Assembly: GCF_028771845.1 (NCBI RefSeq)
Contig: NZ_CP118270.1
Span: forward strand, 4,464,001 to 4,528,000
Length of the DNA stretch: 64,000 bases
Direction: 5' to 3'
DNA from: Paenibacillus marchantiae
Lineage (GTDB): Bacteria > Bacillota > Bacilli > Paenibacillales > Paenibacillaceae
In this document: positions 53,376-61,823 of the stretch, one piece after another
Numbering within the stretch: position 1 is the stretch's first letter
Layout of the letters: the number at the start of each line of letters is the position of its first letter
Translations under genes and position numbers: made by a program
The notes under the pieces: generated by a model
What the model was told of the DNA's origin: nothing
Seen by the model: the letters and a program-made list of their open reading frames with translations, nothing else
Databases searched by the model: none

Positions 53376-54008
53376 TTGAAAGAACTTCGTTCTGTTTTTA
53401 TTAAAATCCCGATACTCGTTATGTTTGTTGCACTTACAGCTTGCTCTGGAGAAACAGAGCTGCCTGCAACCTCTGAACCATCAGCACCAACAAATGAGTC
53501 GGTTACAGCTCCAACCACAGAAAATGAGGAAACATCTGCAACGACAAGACCGCAAACAGAAAGTTTTGATTTGATGACAGGGGAGGGGAATTCATCACAA
53601 ACGGCCACCTTGCATCAAGGGGAAGGTTTTACATTGTACGTGTTCGAGAAGTTTTCTTTTGATGCTGCCAAAGGCCGCTTGTCGCTGACAAGCAATCCGG
53701 ACTACTATGTGGATATTGAACCACTGCCCTCAGATTATGATCTGGAAAAGCTTAAGACAACTGGTCAAGAGAACTTGGAAAAATTCGGTGCGGTGACTGA
53801 TTATAGTGGCGAGTTGATTGAGCACCCGCTTGGTTTCGCCGAGCTATATCTTCAAGCTTCAGGTGAAAAAGGGATAAACGATTATATGGTCTGGAAATCA
53901 GAAAAAGGTGACGCTTTTTTATTCCGTCTTCACAATCCCAAAGGGGAAGAAGCTTCCGATTTCGCTAGTCCGGTCCTTGTTTCCTTATCTACGGTTCAGG
54001 GCGAATAG
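53376..54008 (+). CDS. Lipoprotein of unknown function
   Basis: I do not recognise the family. The 210-residue product has a signal peptide with lipobox ALTAC (Cys about residue 23) and a Thr/Ser/Glu-rich linker (residues 25-65) before a compact beta-rich domain (GFTLYVFEKFSFDAAKGRLS; YYVDIEPL). It is therefore membrane-anchored outside the cell. TTG 53376, eight bases after AAGGAG, is better placed than GTG 53367. The next gene starts 25 bases downstream and may form a pair with it. Confidence 0.72.
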   Translation: MKELRSVFIKIPILVMFVALTACSGETELPATSEPSAPTNESVTAPTTENEETSATTRPQTESFDLMTGEGNSSQTATLHQGEGFTLYVFEKFSFDAAKGRLSLTSNPDYYVDIEPLPSDYDLEKLKTTGQENLEKFGAVTDYSGELIEHPLGFAELYLQASGEKGINDYMVWKSEKGDAFLFRLHNPKGEEASDFASPVLVSLSTVQGE

Positions 54009-54033
54009 TCGTCATCGTCATCTTAAGGAGTGA

Positions 54034-54747
54034 ATGGACATCGTAATGCCAAAAATGCGAAGAAAACGAATCATTCGAATTACTGCGATAGTCATTTTAC
54101 TTTTGCTCATAACGTGCATCGCATTTGTTTATGTTAATGACAGACCTGGCGGACTAGCCGATCGGCGCATGTCCAAAGCAATGGGAATGAGTGAAACCAT
54201 GCATATTCCTATAGGAAAAACTGCTGAAGAAGCGATCCGAAAGTTTAGAAATAATGATGATTCATTACAAATCATTCATCAAGAACCGGTAGACGGCGGC
54301 ATAATTTTGTTCAAACAAAAAACGGGTCAGGAAAATAACAGCAATCTTCAGATGGAGTATGCTCGGAAAATAATATTCGGATGGAAGTGGGCATGGGGTG
54401 GCGGATATTCCATTGGTGAATCATCTCAATTCACGTCTGCACTGGATTACATGAGCATACCTGAATTGAGTCACATATCGACACCTTTCCCTATGCTGTT
54501 TGGACATATATTAGACCCGGCTATTCAGCGTGTAACAGTCGAGTTTGAGGGAAATGAGAAACCAGTAGTTGCCGAAGCCAAGTTGGTTGAGGTGGGGCCG
54601 GAAAGCATAATCTGGTTTGTATCACTGCCCTCGTCTGTAACAATTCCGTATGAAATGAAGGGATTCAACGATAAAGGAGAACTCGTAACCCATAAACAAA
54701 TTGATGATCCGAATGGCATGGGCGCCATGGTTCTTGGAGAACGTTAA
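54034..54747 (+). CDS. Single-pass membrane protein of unknown function
   Basis: A 237-residue protein with a basic N-terminus (MRRKRIIRIT) and one membrane helix (AIVILLLLITCIAFVYV), so the rest faces outside. GLADRRMSKAMGMSE and the Asp/Glu-rich stretch IPIGKTAEEAIRKFRNND are visible. I cannot name a family. ATG 54034 is only three bases after AAGGAG; ATG 54046 is the alternative. It ends at a bidirectional terminator shared with uppP. Confidence 0.7.
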   Translation: MDIVMPKMRRKRIIRITAIVILLLLITCIAFVYVNDRPGGLADRRMSKAMGMSETMHIPIGKTAEEAIRKFRNNDDSLQIIHQEPVDGGIILFKQKTGQENNSNLQMEYARKIIFGWKWAWGGGYSIGESSQFTSALDYMSIPELSHISTPFPMLFGHILDPAIQRVTVEFEGNEKPVVAEAKLVEVGPESIIWFVSLPSSVTIPYEMKGFNDKGELVTHKQIDDPNGMGAMVLGER

Positions 54748-54806
54748 AGAGTGTTCGTACGGAACCTGCGAGTAGGGCGAGATCGTCAAGTCTGGAAGAC
54801 AATAAA

Positions 54807-54843
54807 AAGGGAACAACCCACTGTTTAGGGTTGTTCCCTTATA
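54807..54843. terminator. Bidirectional terminator between the membrane protein gene and uppP
   Basis: AAGGGAACAACCC and GGGTTGTTCCCTT, a perfect 13-base stem with an eight-base loop, with A/T-rich flanks on both sides. Confidence 0.8.
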
Positions 54844-54864
54844 CGTTACAAGGAAAATTCGGGT

Positions 54865-55677
54865 TTACAAAAAAATAAGTAAAAGAATTCCGACTACGAA
54901 GCAATAGTATGAAAAGTAAATCAAGTTCCCTCTTGCCATAATTCCCATGAACCATCTCATTGAAAAGTAGGTTACGATAAGGGTCGTAATGAACGCTAAA
55001 ATGTAAGGTATAGCTAACTGCGCTCGGTGCGGATCGGTTACAATGTCAGAAGCCCCTAATATTACCCCGCCAATGCTGATCGGAATGTAGAGCATAAAAG
55101 AAAATTTCAACGCCGTTTCTTGTTTCATCCCGACAGCAATAGATGCAATCACTGTTGCACCAGAGCGGCTTATTCCCGGAATAAGAGCCACCGCTTGAGC
55201 CAGACCCACCAGTACTGCGTCTTTCGCAGACAAATCCCCATCTCTTTTGCGCCCGCGAAGGTTTCGAATAAGCCACAGCGCAACCCCTGTGATCAGTAAA
55301 CTAATCGCAACCGTATAGACAGAAGTGAATATTTCTTCAATTTTATCCTTGAATAGCACAGCCCCGATTGCAGCAGGCAGGGTACCAATGATTATGTATA
55401 GACAAAACATAAAATCTGCTCTGTACTCCGCATTGCGAGAGAATAGAAATCGCCAGCCTCCTACAATAAGTTTTTTGATATCTTCCCGAAAAATAAACAT
55501 AATGGCAATCAGTGAGGCTGTGTTTGTCAAAATTTCAAAGGATAATCCGTTCTGCTGCATGCCAAGCAGTCGTTGAACGATAATCAAATGTCCGCTTGAA
55601 GAAACCGGAATAGGCTCTGTAGCCCCTTGTACGATACCTAATAACACATATTTCAACCACAAAATAAAGTCTTCCAT
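54865..55677 (-). CDS. uppP: Undecaprenyl-diphosphate phosphatase
   Basis: An integral membrane enzyme of 270 residues that recycles C55-PP to C55-P for wall synthesis and gives bacitracin tolerance. GATEPIPVSSSGHLIIVQRL holds the catalytic Glu and SSSGH, and LIPGISRSGATVIASI is the second, PGxSRSG phosphate-binding motif. About eight helices are visible. ATG follows AGTAGGAGGATACA. It lies 16 bases after a DUF817 gene, and both are read from the same transcript. Confidence 0.93.
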   Translation of the reverse strand: MEDFILWLKYVLLGIVQGATEPIPVSSSGHLIIVQRLLGMQQNGLSFEILTNTASLIAIMFIFREDIKKLIVGGWRFLFSRNAEYRADFMFCLYIIIGTLPAAIGAVLFKDKIEEIFTSVYTVAISLLITGVALWLIRNLRGRKRDGDLSAKDAVLVGLAQAVALIPGISRSGATVIASIAVGMKQETALKFSFMLYIPISIGGVILGASDIVTDPHRAQLAIPYILAFITTLIVTYFSMRWFMGIMARGNLIYFSYYCFVVGILLLIFL

Positions 55678-55693
55678 TGTATCCTCCTACTCA

Positions 55694-56458
55694 TTATTTT
55701 CGATTAGCTTTGACATATTTCAGTTGGGCCACAATGATGACACTAATAATCACCAAAAGGAACCACGAACTGATCTTGCTAAAACTGACCAGTTGCCAGG
55801 AGTCATGCTGGTCAGGGTATTTCCAGCCGTTAAAAAATGTAGCTATATTTTCAGCAGTCCAGATGAAAAAACCTACGATGACAAAAGCGAGCGTTAACGG
55901 CATTCGATAGGTAGTTAATCGTACCCGATAGATAATCCATGTTTTACGAAAAACAATAAATACCAGCGCGGTCAACCACCAACGAAAATCGGGAATAAAA
56001 TGATGTGTGAAAAAGTTGATATAGATGGCTCCTCCTAACAGAACCGAAGATGCAAACCCAGGCCAGCCTGTCATGTCCATACGCAATCTGCGCCATATTT
56101 GGCACATAAAGCTTGCTACACTTGCATACATAAATCCGCTATAAAGGGGAACGCCAAAGAGCTTGGTATAACCAGGCTCAGGGTATGACCAGGATCCCAT
56201 CCACACCTTATACATCTCCAGTACCAATCCAATCACGTGAAATATACATATGACTTTGATTTCATCACGTGTTTCCAATCCGCTCCGGTACATAAGGTAT
56301 TGTACTGCTAATAAAACAAGCAGAATGGCATCATAGCGATAAAGAAAGGGTATCTGAATTACGCTAGAAAGGGCCAACGTTCCAAAGATCGCCACAGGAA
56401 AAATGCAACTCATCGCCTGATGATAACCAAAATGCAGGAGCTGTACTAAAGGTTTCAA
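55694..56458 (-). CDS. DUF817 family membrane protein (YoaT-like)
   Basis: A 254-residue polytopic membrane protein with about seven helices. GSWSYPEPGYTKLFGVPLYS is the DUF817 core, followed by GFMYASVASFMCQIWRRLR and NFFTHHFIPDFRWW. The function is not known. TTG at 56458 follows AAGGAG. It heads the operon with uppP, which may hint at a membrane lipid or envelope role. Confidence 0.85.
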   Translation of the reverse strand: MKPLVQLLHFGYHQAMSCIFPVAIFGTLALSSVIQIPFLYRYDAILLVLLAVQYLMYRSGLETRDEIKVICIFHVIGLVLEMYKVWMGSWSYPEPGYTKLFGVPLYSGFMYASVASFMCQIWRRLRMDMTGWPGFASSVLLGGAIYINFFTHHFIPDFRWWLTALVFIVFRKTWIIYRVRLTTYRMPLTLAFVIVGFFIWTAENIATFFNGWKYPDQHDSWQLVSFSKISSWFLLVIISVIIVAQLKYVKANRK

Positions 56459-56575
56459 GTTATGTTTATCTCCTTCCTAAGCCTTGTTCATAATAATATA
56501 GATATGGTCCGTTTGTAAAAAGAGAAAAAAAGATCTATATATTTTCTTATTTTCAATTCGAGCTTATTCAAAGAC

Positions 56576-56616
56576 AAAACAGGCCCCTCGTCAACTGGAG
56601 GGACCTTGTTTTTTGG
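56576..56616 (-). terminator. Intrinsic terminator after folD
   Basis: Read on the minus strand, ACAAGGTCCCTC pairs with GAGGGGCCTGTTTT around an eight-base loop, followed by T-rich sequence. One bulge and G-U pairs are present. Confidence 0.6.
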
Positions 56617-56625
56617 CTAATTCAA

Positions 56626-57477
56626 TTATGCATTTTCAGACAGCTTGTAGGCAGATTTAATCGTATGTTCAATGAGCGTCGCAATCGTTACAGGACCAAC
56701 ACCGCCCGGTACAGGTGTAATTGCTGAAGAAGGAACAAAGCAAGCTTCGTAGTCCACATCTCCGACGTTGCCTTTGTTATAACCTGCATCAATAACGACA
56801 GCACCTGGTTTAATCCAGTCTCCTTTAACAAAGAGCGGTTTGCCCACGGCTGCAATTATGATATCGCCAAGCTTCACGATTTCTTCCAGATTCACGGTTT
56901 TGGAGTGGCAAGTCGTCACCGTTGCATTCCGGTTGAGCAGCATGGCTGAGACAGGTTTGCCCAGAATTGGACTTCTTCCGATGACAACTGCATGTTTGCC
57001 CTCGATCTGAATATTGTAGAAATCCAAAATGCGCATAATAGCCTGTGGTGTACAGGAAGGGAATTCTGCGTCTCCAAAAGCATTAAGTGCAAAACCGAGA
57101 GTCGTAACACCGTCAACGTCTTTCTCGATACTAATGGCATCAAAAGCTGCTCTTTCATCGATATGATTCGGGACAGGGTGCTGAAGCAAAATACCGTGTA
57201 CGGAAGGGTCATCATTTAGCTTGTTTATTTCTTGAATTAATTCATCCGTGGTGGTATCCGCAGAAAGAACGACCTTAATGGATTGCACGCCTAAGCGAGC
57301 ACAAGCATTTCCTTTCATACGCACATAAGTCGCTGAAGAAGGATCATCTCCGACGAGAATTGTAGCGAGACAAGGCTGAATGCCTTTTTCCTTAAGAATG
57401 GCAACCTTCGAGGCCATGTCTTCCTTCATAAAATCTGCTACCGTTTGTCCATTCAAGATCAGTTTGTCAGTACTCAT
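56626..57477 (-). CDS. folD: Methylenetetrahydrofolate dehydrogenase/cyclohydrolase
   Basis: A bifunctional cytosolic enzyme of 283 residues that interconverts 5,10-methylene- and 10-formyl-tetrahydrofolate, the one-carbon donor for purines. LATILVGDDPSSATYVRMKG contains the catalytic Tyr-x-x-x-Lys, ILLQHPVPNHID follows, and VIGRSPILGKPVSAMLLNRN plus TVTTCHSKT form the NADP site. PVPGGVGPVTIATL ends the fold. ATG 57477 is chosen, ten bases after AAAGGG; GTG two codons earlier is possible. A ZTP riboswitch and terminator lie in its leader. Confidence 0.96.
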   Translation of the reverse strand: MSTDKLILNGQTVADFMKEDMASKVAILKEKGIQPCLATILVGDDPSSATYVRMKGNACARLGVQSIKVVLSADTTTDELIQEINKLNDDPSVHGILLQHPVPNHIDERAAFDAISIEKDVDGVTTLGFALNAFGDAEFPSCTPQAIMRILDFYNIQIEGKHAVVIGRSPILGKPVSAMLLNRNATVTTCHSKTVNLEEIVKLGDIIIAAVGKPLFVKGDWIKPGAVVIDAGYNKGNVGDVDYEACFVPSSAITPVPGGVGPVTIATLIEHTIKSAYKLSENA

Positions 57478-57499
57478 TTTCACATCGCCCTTTCAACAT

Positions 57500-57535
57500 A
57501 AAAAAGAGGCAAGGAAATAAATATTCCTTACCTCT
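57500..57535 (-). terminator. Riboswitch-controlled terminator in the folD leader
   Basis: Minus strand: AGAGGTAAGGAA pairs with TTCCTTGCCTCT (one G-U) around ATATTTAT, followed by TTTTTT. It begins in the last bases of the ZTP aptamer (GGGCAGAGG), so ligand binding would prevent the stem and allow folD transcription. Confidence 0.8.
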
Positions 57536-57606
57536 GCCCAGGCGTACGGCTTATTACAAAACCATATGCTCCCTCACGGTTCACCGTGTTCGCCAGTTAC
57601 ATATGA
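57536..57606 (-). ncRNA. ZTP (pfl) riboswitch
   Basis: On the minus strand the conserved halves are TAACTGGCGAACACGG at the 5' side and GCCGTACGCCTGGGCAG at the 3' side. The first subdomain closes with GTGAACCGTGAGGGAGC and the purine-sensing loop CGCCTGGGCA is intact. This is the known ZMP/ZTP aptamer, which turns on one-carbon and purine genes such as folD when 10-formyl-THF is low. Confidence 0.9.
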
Positions 57607-57627
57607 TCGTTTAAATTGTTTAGATTG

Positions 57628-57656
57628 ATAGTACTTGAAAAAGCAAAATTGTTCAA
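57628..57656 (-). promoter_or_regulatory. Promoter of the folD transcript
   Basis: Minus strand: TTGAAC (57651-57656), 17 bases, TACTAT (57628-57633). The start would fall some 15 bases before the riboswitch. Confidence 0.55.
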
Positions 57657-57691
57657 TAGTTAATGGATTTCTCTTATAGAGAGAGATGATC

Positions 57692-58504
57692 TTAAGGATT
57701 AAGTATCTCGTCTATTAATGAAAATTCAACACGATCTACTTTCCAGCCCTTATTTGTATAGACGAGTGTGGCACTTCGGTAGAGTGTTTCCTTGTTACCG
57801 TAAACGGAACTAGAACCCGAGTATTGACTTAATCTAGCTGTATTACTGTCAGGGTAAGTCAGGCTGGATTGGCTAATGATTTTGAATTTAAAGTCATATT
57901 CCAGCCCTTTATCCTGAATAATTTGATTGATAAAACGATCTGTAAAATAGGTGCTAAAGTACGTCCGAATTTGCTTAATCGACGACAGATTTGTCGCTTC
58001 ATTTAATTTGTCAACGAAGATTTGCTGTTGTTTGGCCGTTATTCTCTTTGTATTGGGCACTTGCACTTTGGGTTTTGCCATCGTTACCTGTAGTTGCTTA
58101 CCATCAAGAGTAATAGTTGCTTGGCTGGTTTGTTGATTCCATTGCACGTCAGCGCCTAAAGTTTGACTGATAAACCGCGCCGGGACATAGGTGGTGTTAT
58201 CGTTTAATTCCGCAGGAACATCCAGAGAAACTGCCTCTTGGTTAACCAATATCTTTTTAGAGTTAATGGTCAAAAGTATTGTCGTTTCACCTTTGGTCAT
58301 GGTGATATTTTTTAGTTCTTTGTTCCAGTTAACTTCCGCTCCCAAGTTTTCGGACACTGCCCGTAACGGAATTAGAACACGATTATTTTGTAGCATGCCA
58401 GTATCCATTGTGATGTACTGGTTTGCAGCTTCCCCGGTAGCCGCAAAGCTCGGCAGGATGAGCAGAGTCGTTGTCAGCAAGGAAATAGTGATTTTTTTAA
58501 ACAT
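57692..58504 (-). CDS. Exported copper-amine-oxidase N-domain (stalk) protein
   Basis: A 270-residue secreted protein. A signal peptide (ITISLLTTTLLILPSFA) is followed by two copper amine oxidase-like N-domains (about 32-75 and 85-135) with LIPLRAVSENLGAEVNWN and TYVPARFISQTLGADVQWN. The C-terminal 115 residues resemble a small SnoaL/NTF2-like fold (TNLSSIKQIRTYFSTYFTD). Such stalk proteins are abundant in Paenibacillus and sit in or on the wall; their job is not known. ATG 58504 follows GGAGGAG; the GTG five codons earlier is the ribosome site itself. Confidence 0.85.
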   Translation of the reverse strand: MFKKITISLLTTTLLILPSFAATGEAANQYITMDTGMLQNNRVLIPLRAVSENLGAEVNWNKELKNITMTKGETTILLTINSKKILVNQEAVSLDVPAELNDNTTYVPARFISQTLGADVQWNQQTSQATITLDGKQLQVTMAKPKVQVPNTKRITAKQQQIFVDKLNEATNLSSIKQIRTYFSTYFTDRFINQIIQDKGLEYDFKFKIISQSSLTYPDSNTARLSQYSGSSSVYGNKETLYRSATLVYTNKGWKVDRVEFSLIDEILNP

Positions 58505-58640
58505 AGGCTCCTCCACTAAGGATTAATTATTTGAATATGTAGACGTTATCAAAATAGAAAATGTTTCTGTATGTAAGATGCCATTCTCCAAGCAGTAAGG
58601 TAGCCTAGGGCTTAATTCTAATTTTTTTCTTTTACCAGAG

Positions 58641-58696
58641 GAAATAGTTGATAACTGTTCTCACTCGTGATATATTGTTAACAAGTAAACTATTTC
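58641..58696. promoter_or_regulatory. Nested inverted repeats upstream of the MarR gene
   Basis: GAAATAGTT (58641-58649) and AACTATTTC (58688-58696) are perfect arms enclosing a perfect TTGTTAACAA palindrome (58675-58684). MarR proteins bind such AT-rich symmetrical sites; autoregulation is likely. Confidence 0.4.
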
Positions 58697-58771
58697 AGAT
58701 TAATTTCCTGAATTAGCATAATCATTCAAGGTTTTTTTATTGTTTATAAGTAAATAAGGAGCGATTGAAGA

Positions 58772-59254
58772 ATGGATTCAAACGATCGAACAAAACAGTT
58801 ACTGTATGACCAATTTATCCGGTTTTTACATGTATATGAGAATCACAAGGATACGGAAATTGAACATTTTCTAAGTATCGCCCAGCGGGAAAGCATGGAC
58901 AAAATCCCTCAGCATTTGACCGCGGTTCATATGATAGATTGCATTGGCAAGCATGAGCCTATAAACAACACAGGTATTGCTGAGGCGATGAATTTGTCCA
59001 AAGCGAGTATTACCAAGATCGGCAACAAACTGCTGGAGGAAGGATTCGTCAAACGTACGAAAATGAATGACAACAAAAAGGAGAGCTACTTCCGGTTGTC
59101 ACCGCAAGGCAAAAAGATCTTTGAACTGCATGAACGTTTACATGTACTTGAGGCTGAACGGTTCTATCGTTCTTTGGACAAATATTCGGAACCGGAGCTG
59201 AAAATAATACTTCAATTTCTTCAAGACAGCAGCATGGATATGGAATCCAGATAA
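58772..59254 (+). CDS. MarR-family transcriptional regulator
   Basis: A 160-residue dimeric regulator. AVHMIDCIGKHEPINNTGIA and AMNLSKASITKIGNKLLEEG form the winged helix with wing RTKMNDNKKESYFRLSPQGK. Cys55 in HMIDCIG is a possible redox switch, as in OhrR/NemR-type members. ATG 58772 follows AAGGAGCG. Two nitroreductase-like genes start 20 and 612 bases after it and probably form one operon with it. Confidence 0.9.
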   Translation: MDSNDRTKQLLYDQFIRFLHVYENHKDTEIEHFLSIAQRESMDKIPQHLTAVHMIDCIGKHEPINNTGIAEAMNLSKASITKIGNKLLEEGFVKRTKMNDNKKESYFRLSPQGKKIFELHERLHVLEAERFYRSLDKYSEPELKIILQFLQDSSMDMESR

Positions 59255-59274
59255 ACTGAAGGAGAGTGAAACAC

Positions 59275-59850
59275 TTGAGTCTGGCAGAATTGATCAGGGA
59301 ACGCAGAAGTATTCGTAAATGTAATTCTACACCGGTGGAACAGGAGTTGGTTGTTGAATTGCTGCACAAGGCTACACGGCTTCAACCATCTGTTGAATCT
59401 GGCTCATGGCGTGTTGTTTATGCCGGAACTCCCGAAGCACGCAAACGGTTGGTGGACTGCATGCTGGAACAGATGTCGCAGAGCAAGCTCGGCAAGTTGA
59501 TTCCGGGAAAACTGCTGGATGTGTTTAAAAAGAGGTTTACCGATATTCCTGCTCATGTCATTGTTATGTCGACTGTAGGACCGGATCGTCTGACCAATGA
59601 CCGCAATTATGCGGCTGCCTGCGGGATGATGCAGAGCTTCCAACTGCTGGGATGGGAAAAAGGGTTAGGAATGCTGTGGGATACAGAGTCCATGATTCAG
59701 AATGAAGGCTTTTTCAAAGGAATTGGACTGCGTGAGGATGAAAGATTTGTTGGCATTCTTCATATGGGATATTACGACAAAGCGCCAAGAAGCCGGAAAA
59801 GAACACCAGCTGAGCAAAAGTGGACTGTATTTCAGGGTCAGACTACGTAG
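59275..59850 (+). CDS. Nitroreductase-family flavoenzyme
   Basis: A 191-residue FMN-dependent oxidoreductase. LAELIRERRSIRKCNSTPVE is the nitroreductase start with the FMN-phosphate Arg pair, and GSWRVVYAG is the ribityl strand. DRNYAAACGMMQSFQLLGWE and GLGMLWDTE complete the pattern. It would use NAD(P)H to reduce nitro groups, quinones or enoates. TTG 59275 is used; AAGGAG is ten bases upstream, while GTG 59266 is too close to it. A second family member follows 16 bases downstream. Confidence 0.87.
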   Translation: MSLAELIRERRSIRKCNSTPVEQELVVELLHKATRLQPSVESGSWRVVYAGTPEARKRLVDCMLEQMSQSKLGKLIPGKLLDVFKKRFTDIPAHVIVMSTVGPDRLTNDRNYAAACGMMQSFQLLGWEKGLGMLWDTESMIQNEGFFKGIGLREDERFVGILHMGYYDKAPRSRKRTPAEQKWTVFQGQTT

Positions 59851-59866
59851 AAGGGAGGATGTAAAT

Positions 59867-60352
59867 ATGGAATTGTCCGATCTGCAAGGGGGCATACACA
59901 GTCCGAAATATTTTTTGGATCGACCGGTATCACAGGAGCTAATCCTTGAATTGCTCAATCACGCCGTGTGGGCGCCAAATGATGGACTTCGTGAGCCGTG
60001 GCGATTTATTTTTGCCGATAATCGTAATGGGAAACTCATGCAGGGAATGCAGGAGCACGCTCCAGCGTATCTTCTGGTTCTGGTGAAGGAAGAGGCGGAT
60101 CATCATAAGCGGGAAGAGGACTTTGCAGCTGTCTGCTGTCTGATCCAAAATTTTCGTTTGCTTGCCCATGAACAGGGCCTGGGTGTGCGCAGTACGTTGC
60201 ATGACTGGATGTACGACCGGAGTCGTGCTGAAAAGTTTGGCGTGTTAGGCAACGAGCGAATTGCTGCGGTTCTGGAATTGGGATATGGCGCTGTACAGCT
60301 GGAAGGGAAAACTGAGATAACAGAACCTCAGCTTCAGTTCGAACTGCTGTAG
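59867..60352 (+). CDS. Second, shorter nitroreductase-like protein
   Basis: A 161-residue protein of the same fold, with the N-terminal RRSIR-type FMN loop replaced by GGIHSPKYFLDRPVS. LLNHAVWAPNDGLREPWRFI is the matching second helix and ribityl strand; FAAVCCLIQNFRLLAHEQGL the third helix. It lacks the Arg pair that binds FMN phosphate, so it may need a partner to bind flavin. ATG 59867 follows GGGAGG. The upstream frame overlaps the previous gene and is not used. Tandem arrangement suggests a heterodimer; this is inference. Confidence 0.8.
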   Translation: MELSDLQGGIHSPKYFLDRPVSQELILELLNHAVWAPNDGLREPWRFIFADNRNGKLMQGMQEHAPAYLLVLVKEEADHHKREEDFAAVCCLIQNFRLLAHEQGLGVRSTLHDWMYDRSRAEKFGVLGNERIAAVLELGYGAVQLEGKTEITEPQLQFELL

Positions 60353-60389
60353 CGGAGAAGATATAGGAAAGAAAATTTAAATGAATGAG

Positions 60390-60427
60390 GAACGACAAAA
60401 CCTTGATCGGGATTGTCGTTCTTTTTT
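60390..60427 (+). terminator. Intrinsic terminator after the nitroreductase pair
   Basis: GAACGACAA and TTGTCGTTC enclose a 14-base loop with CC/GG pairing, followed by TTTTTT. Confidence 0.8.
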
Positions 60428-60432
60428 GTGCG

Positions 60433-60480
60433 GTGTGTATCCGATTTGTAGATTACAAGTCAGCTATAGCGGATACACAC
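60433..60480. repeat. Nested palindrome downstream of the terminator
   Basis: GTGTGTATCCG and CGGATACACAC are perfect 11-base arms around a 26-base interior that itself contains TTGTAGATTACAA (five-base arms). No T-run follows on either strand. It lies between two convergent transcripts and has no assigned role. Confidence 0.45.
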
Positions 60481-60521
60481 AACTAATCCAGAGATTCACC
60501 TATTTTAGAAAAATGATATTC

Positions 60522-61784
60522 CTATAATGTGTTAATTACCTTGTTATGAGAATTGAATTGTGTTCTATTCTGTAAAGTAGATAAATCACCATCTAAATTC
60601 TTCAGGTTGGGAAGGAAAGCTGCGGCGACCGAACAAAGCAAGGGGAGCAGACCCAAAGACAAGAATAAGAAAGGCAGACCATAGAGTTCTGCAACCGCTG
60701 CACCTGCAAAAGCACCTACAGGCTGTAGTCCGCCACCAATGAGGAACCGTATTGAGTTGACTCGGCCTTGAAGAGGTCCGGGGACAAGTGTACCATGCAA
60801 AGCTGAACTGAGAGAACCAAAGAAAGGTCCTGCTGCACCAGCGGTACATAAGGCAACGAGCGCAAACTGATAACTCGGGAATAGGCCCAGTAAGGCGTTA
60901 AAAAGCCCGATGGCGGCTAGGCTGCACAACATAACTGTCCGTCGTCTTTTGATTTCACCCATCCACGAGATGACCAAAAGTCCTATTAATGTGCCACATG
61001 CTGAAGCAGTGGTGAGTGTACCCATAGCAGCGGCATCCCGATTTAACACTTCACGAACAAAAGGAATCATCATCGTCCAGATCGCTACAGAAGACATGTT
61101 GCTGATCGAAACCATTCCCATAATCGAAAGCATGGCCGGGAAACTACGATAAAAGGAGAAACCTTCATGGATATCTCTGAAATAAGCCTTAATTGAAAAT
61201 GAGGACTTAGCTGCTACTGGCTTCTGCATTGTGGGCAGATAGAGCAACGTGGCAATGGCGGCGGTGTAACAAACGGCGTTGATGCCCAGCGTTGGCAACG
61301 CCCCAGCTACGGCAGTAAGAGCTCCGGCTAAAGCTGGGCCCAACAAAGCAGCTGCATTACGGCAGCCGTCGATTACCGCGAATGCACGCACCAATTTGTG
61401 TTTATCTGCTACTCCGGGAATAATTGCCATTGCGGTGGGCATGAATAGGGCAGAACATGCCCCGCTTAGTCCTGCGGCCAGGAAAAGATGCCATAATTGC
61501 AAGTGTCCTGCGAGTCCCAGACTCAGCGGTAATAAGAGAGCAAGCAACCTAACAGAAGCAAGCACTGCCATGAACCGCCCTCGGTGTAACCGATCGGCTA
61601 ACGGCGAGCCGAGCAACCGAATGGCCACTTCTGGAATGCTAAAGCTTAGTGCCATCGCACCCATGGCCATCTTAGATGCAGTTATTTCATAGACAAGCCA
61701 TTCCATAGCCAGAAGACCAAATACGTCACCAAATGAACTCAGAGTGACAGTCGCTAGTAAACCATAATAACTGCGCTTAAGCAT
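60522..61784 (-). CDS. MFS transporter (MFS_3-type exporter)
   Basis: A 420-residue membrane transporter with about 12 helices. LATVTLSSFGDVFGLLAMEW opens helix 1; SPLADRLHRGRFMAV is the motif-A loop. RAFAVIDGCRNAAALLGPAL in helix 5 is typical of the macrolide-exporter-like branch. The protein is co-transcribed with an ArsR-family repressor that starts 40 bases further upstream on the minus strand, so it is probably an inducible exporter. GGAGG is eight bases before the ATG. Substrate unknown. Confidence 0.9.
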   Translation of the reverse strand: MLKRSYYGLLATVTLSSFGDVFGLLAMEWLVYEITASKMAMGAMALSFSIPEVAIRLLGSPLADRLHRGRFMAVLASVRLLALLLPLSLGLAGHLQLWHLFLAAGLSGACSALFMPTAMAIIPGVADKHKLVRAFAVIDGCRNAAALLGPALAGALTAVAGALPTLGINAVCYTAAIATLLYLPTMQKPVAAKSSFSIKAYFRDIHEGFSFYRSFPAMLSIMGMVSISNMSSVAIWTMMIPFVREVLNRDAAAMGTLTTASACGTLIGLLVISWMGEIKRRRTVMLCSLAAIGLFNALLGLFPSYQFALVALCTAGAAGPFFGSLSSALHGTLVPGPLQGRVNSIRFLIGGGLQPVGAFAGAAVAELYGLPFLFLSLGLLPLLCSVAAAFLPNLKNLDGDLSTLQNRTQFNSHNKVINTL

Positions 61785-61823
61785 GAGTGTTCCTCCGTGT
61801 GCGTAGGTTAAAGGGCATGATCA

